A stretch of DNA of 43,918 nt, from contig CAMBAL010000015.1 in NCBI GenBank assembly GCA_945864225.1, positions 1-43,918 on the forward strand, in the 5' to 3' direction. Position 1 is the first letter of the stretch. Every line of letters begins with the position of its first letter. Below the pieces are notes generated by a model. It was given only the letters and a program-made list of their open reading frames with translations, was not told the DNA's origin and searched no databases. The stretch comes from an uncultured Blautia sp. (GTDB lineage: Bacteria > Bacillota > Clostridia > Lachnospirales > Lachnospiraceae). The translations under genes were made by a program, and so were the position numbers. Of the stretch, positions 42,716 through 43,918 are shown one piece after another.

Positions 42716-42746
42716 AAAAAAAGAAAAGAGGAATCCTCCTCTTTTC
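42716..42746 (-). terminator. Terminator of dnaJ
   Basis: On the minus strand GAAAAGAGGA (42737-42746) pairs with TCCTCTTTTC (42723-42732), followed by seven T. It lies about 30 bases after the dnaJ stop. Confidence 0.88.
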
Positions 42747-42772
42747 CATAATTTTTATATCTGTTTTTGAAT

Positions 42773-43918
42773 CTATTCTTCAAAAGTTTCTTTTAATTTG
42801 TCCATGAAACTCTTTTTCTTCTTTTCGCCCTTATCACCGGAAGTGTTCTGGCTGCCTGAAGATGATGTATTGCCGCAGGCCTCATCAAATTTCCGCAGGG
42901 CTTCCTTTGCTTCATTATTCAGATTTGTCGGTACCTGAACGACCAGAGTCACATAGTGATCGCCCCTCACGTTCTTATTGCGAAGAGACGGAACACCTTT
43001 GTTCTTCAGACGGATACGGGTATCTGTCTGTGTACCCGGTTTTACTTCATATTCCACATCGCCGTCAACCGTGCTGATCCGTACCTTACCGCCAAGTGCA
43101 GCCTGTGCATAGGTAATTGGAGCAGTGGAGAAAATATTCGTATCCTGTCTCTGGAAAATCGGATGGCGTGCTACATTTACTTCTACCAGCAAATCGCCTC
43201 TCGGGCCACCGTTCGTTCCAGGTTCGCCTTTTTCACGAATACGGATACTCTGTCCGTTATCAATACCTGCCGGTACAGATACCTGAATCTTCTTTCTGGA
43301 AGAAGTATATCCGGTACCACGGCAGACAGTACATTTCTCTTTGATCACCTTACCGGATCCCTGACAGTCCGGACAGGTCTGTACGTTGCGGACCATACCA
43401 AACATGGACTGCTGTGTATATACAATCTGGCCTTCCCCATTACATCTCGGACAGGTAATGGGCTGTGTACCCGGCTTTGCACCGGTTCCATGACAGGTGG
43501 AACATTCATCCTTCAGCATGATCTCCAGTTCTTTGTCGCATCCAAATACTGCTTCCTCAAACGTAATATTTACACGCGCACGAAGATTGGCACCTTTCAT
43601 AGGACCGTTGTTTGCACGTCTCCTGCTTCCGCCGCCAAATAAATCGCCAAAAATATCTCCAAAGATGTCGCCCATATCAGCGCCATTGAAATCAAAACCG
43701 CCAAAGCCGCCGCCAGCACCGCCACCGCCGTTTTCAAAAGCGGCATGACCAAACTGGTCATACTGTTTTCTCTTATCCGGATCACTTAAGATGGTATATG
43801 CTTCTGTTGCTTCTTTGAATTTTGCTTCTGCATCTTTATCACCCGGATTTACATCCGGGTGATATTTTTTGGCTAATTTACGATATGCTTTTTTTAACTC
43901 TGCGTCATCGGCGGTTTT
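42773..43918 (-). CDS. dnaJ: Chaperone protein DnaJ (5' end outside window)
   Basis: The frame is open to the window edge, giving 381 residues; about the first 14 are missing. The J domain has [13 protein letters not shown] with the HPD motif that stimulates DnaK ATPase. It is followed by a G/F-rich region ([18 protein letters not shown]) and four zinc-finger repeats, [24 protein letters not shown] and CTVCRGTG. Two C-terminal substrate-binding domains and a serine/lysine-rich tail ending [13 protein letters not shown] complete a type I DnaJ. It likely follows grpE-dnaK beyond the window. Confidence 0.97.
   Translation of the reverse strand, partial: KTADDAELKKAYRKLAKKYHPDVNPGDKDAEAKFKEATEAYTILSDPDKRKQYDQFGHAAFENGGGGAGGGFGGFDFNGADMGDIFGDIFGDLFGGGSRRRANNGPMKGANLRARVNITFEEAVFGCDKELEIMLKDECSTCHGTGAKPGTQPITCPRCNGEGQIVYTQQSMFGMVRNVQTCPDCQGSGKVIKEKCTVCRGTGYTSSRKKIQVSVPAGIDNGQSIRIREKGEPGTNGGPRGDLLVEVNVARHPIFQRQDTNIFSTAPITYAQAALGGKVRISTVDGDVEYEVKPGTQTDTRIRLKNKGVPSLRNKNVRGDHYVTLVVQVPTNLNNEAKEALRKFDEACGNTSSSGSQNTSGDKGEKKKKSFMDKLKETFEE

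Overview
The window looks like chromosome of a low-to-mid GC, spore-forming anaerobic Firmicute, most likely family Lachnospiraceae. This is inferred from gene content: a SigK-type sporulation sigma factor, an IreB–RuvX–DUF1292 block, an RNase J–YlbF–MltG-like–TrmR–U32 block, EFR1 ferredoxin, DUF2284, two cobalamin riboswitches and consensus TTGACA/TATAAT promoters. I cannot fix the genus. No rRNA, tRNA, CRISPR array, prophage or intact insertion sequence was recognised.

Layout. 1-700: decayed gene fragments (GH10-like xylanase tail, AraC-type regulator middle), a terminator and a 12-bp tandem repeat. 744-3845: GH2 beta-galactosidase. 4093-7247: coupled MoxR-type ATPase and VWA/metallopeptidase-like protein. 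7607-10283: redox and metal regulation genes (DUF2284, Rrf2, EFR1 ferredoxin, DtxR). 10481-11875: MATE exporter behind a possible attenuator. 11915-15128: BtuFCD-type corrinoid importer under a cobalamin riboswitch with its own promoter and terminator. 15244-21477: Opp/Nik-type five-gene importer, a CsoR-like repressor and a DJ-1/PfpI protein; two matching G/C-centred operators suggest one regulon. 21587-23333: two genes (MATE, P-type ATPase) that both lost their 5' ends at the same junction. 23472-27972: an unusual four-gene unit (sugar-isomerase-like, class V aminotransferase, small unknown protein, FMN/Fe-S membrane protein). 28188-29498: a cobalamin riboswitch with no obvious gene, plus more gene debris. 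29625-43918: housekeeping genes: sigK, tRNA wobble-uridine modification (trmR, U32), RNase J, ruvX, mtaB, an HPr-like protein without the active histidine, thiI with its cysteine desulfurase, rsmE, prmA and dnaJ (cut by the window edge).

How it fits together. The central 15 kb is devoted to metal and corrinoid uptake: cobalamin controls btuFCD by riboswitch, while a CsoR-family repressor with atypical ligands probably controls the Opp/Nik importer and its own DJ-1-containing operon. ThiI and the adjacent cysteine desulfurase form the usual sulfur relay for 4-thiouridine. TrmR and the U32 protein belong to the 5-methoxyuridine wobble pathway.

The most unusual signals are not intact genes: a 25-bp motif repeated almost exactly at three distant gene borders (with a partial fourth), three places where head-to-head genes are both truncated at one point, an orphan cobalamin riboswitch, the paired CsoR-like operators, and short tandem repeats sitting on or just past gene ends.
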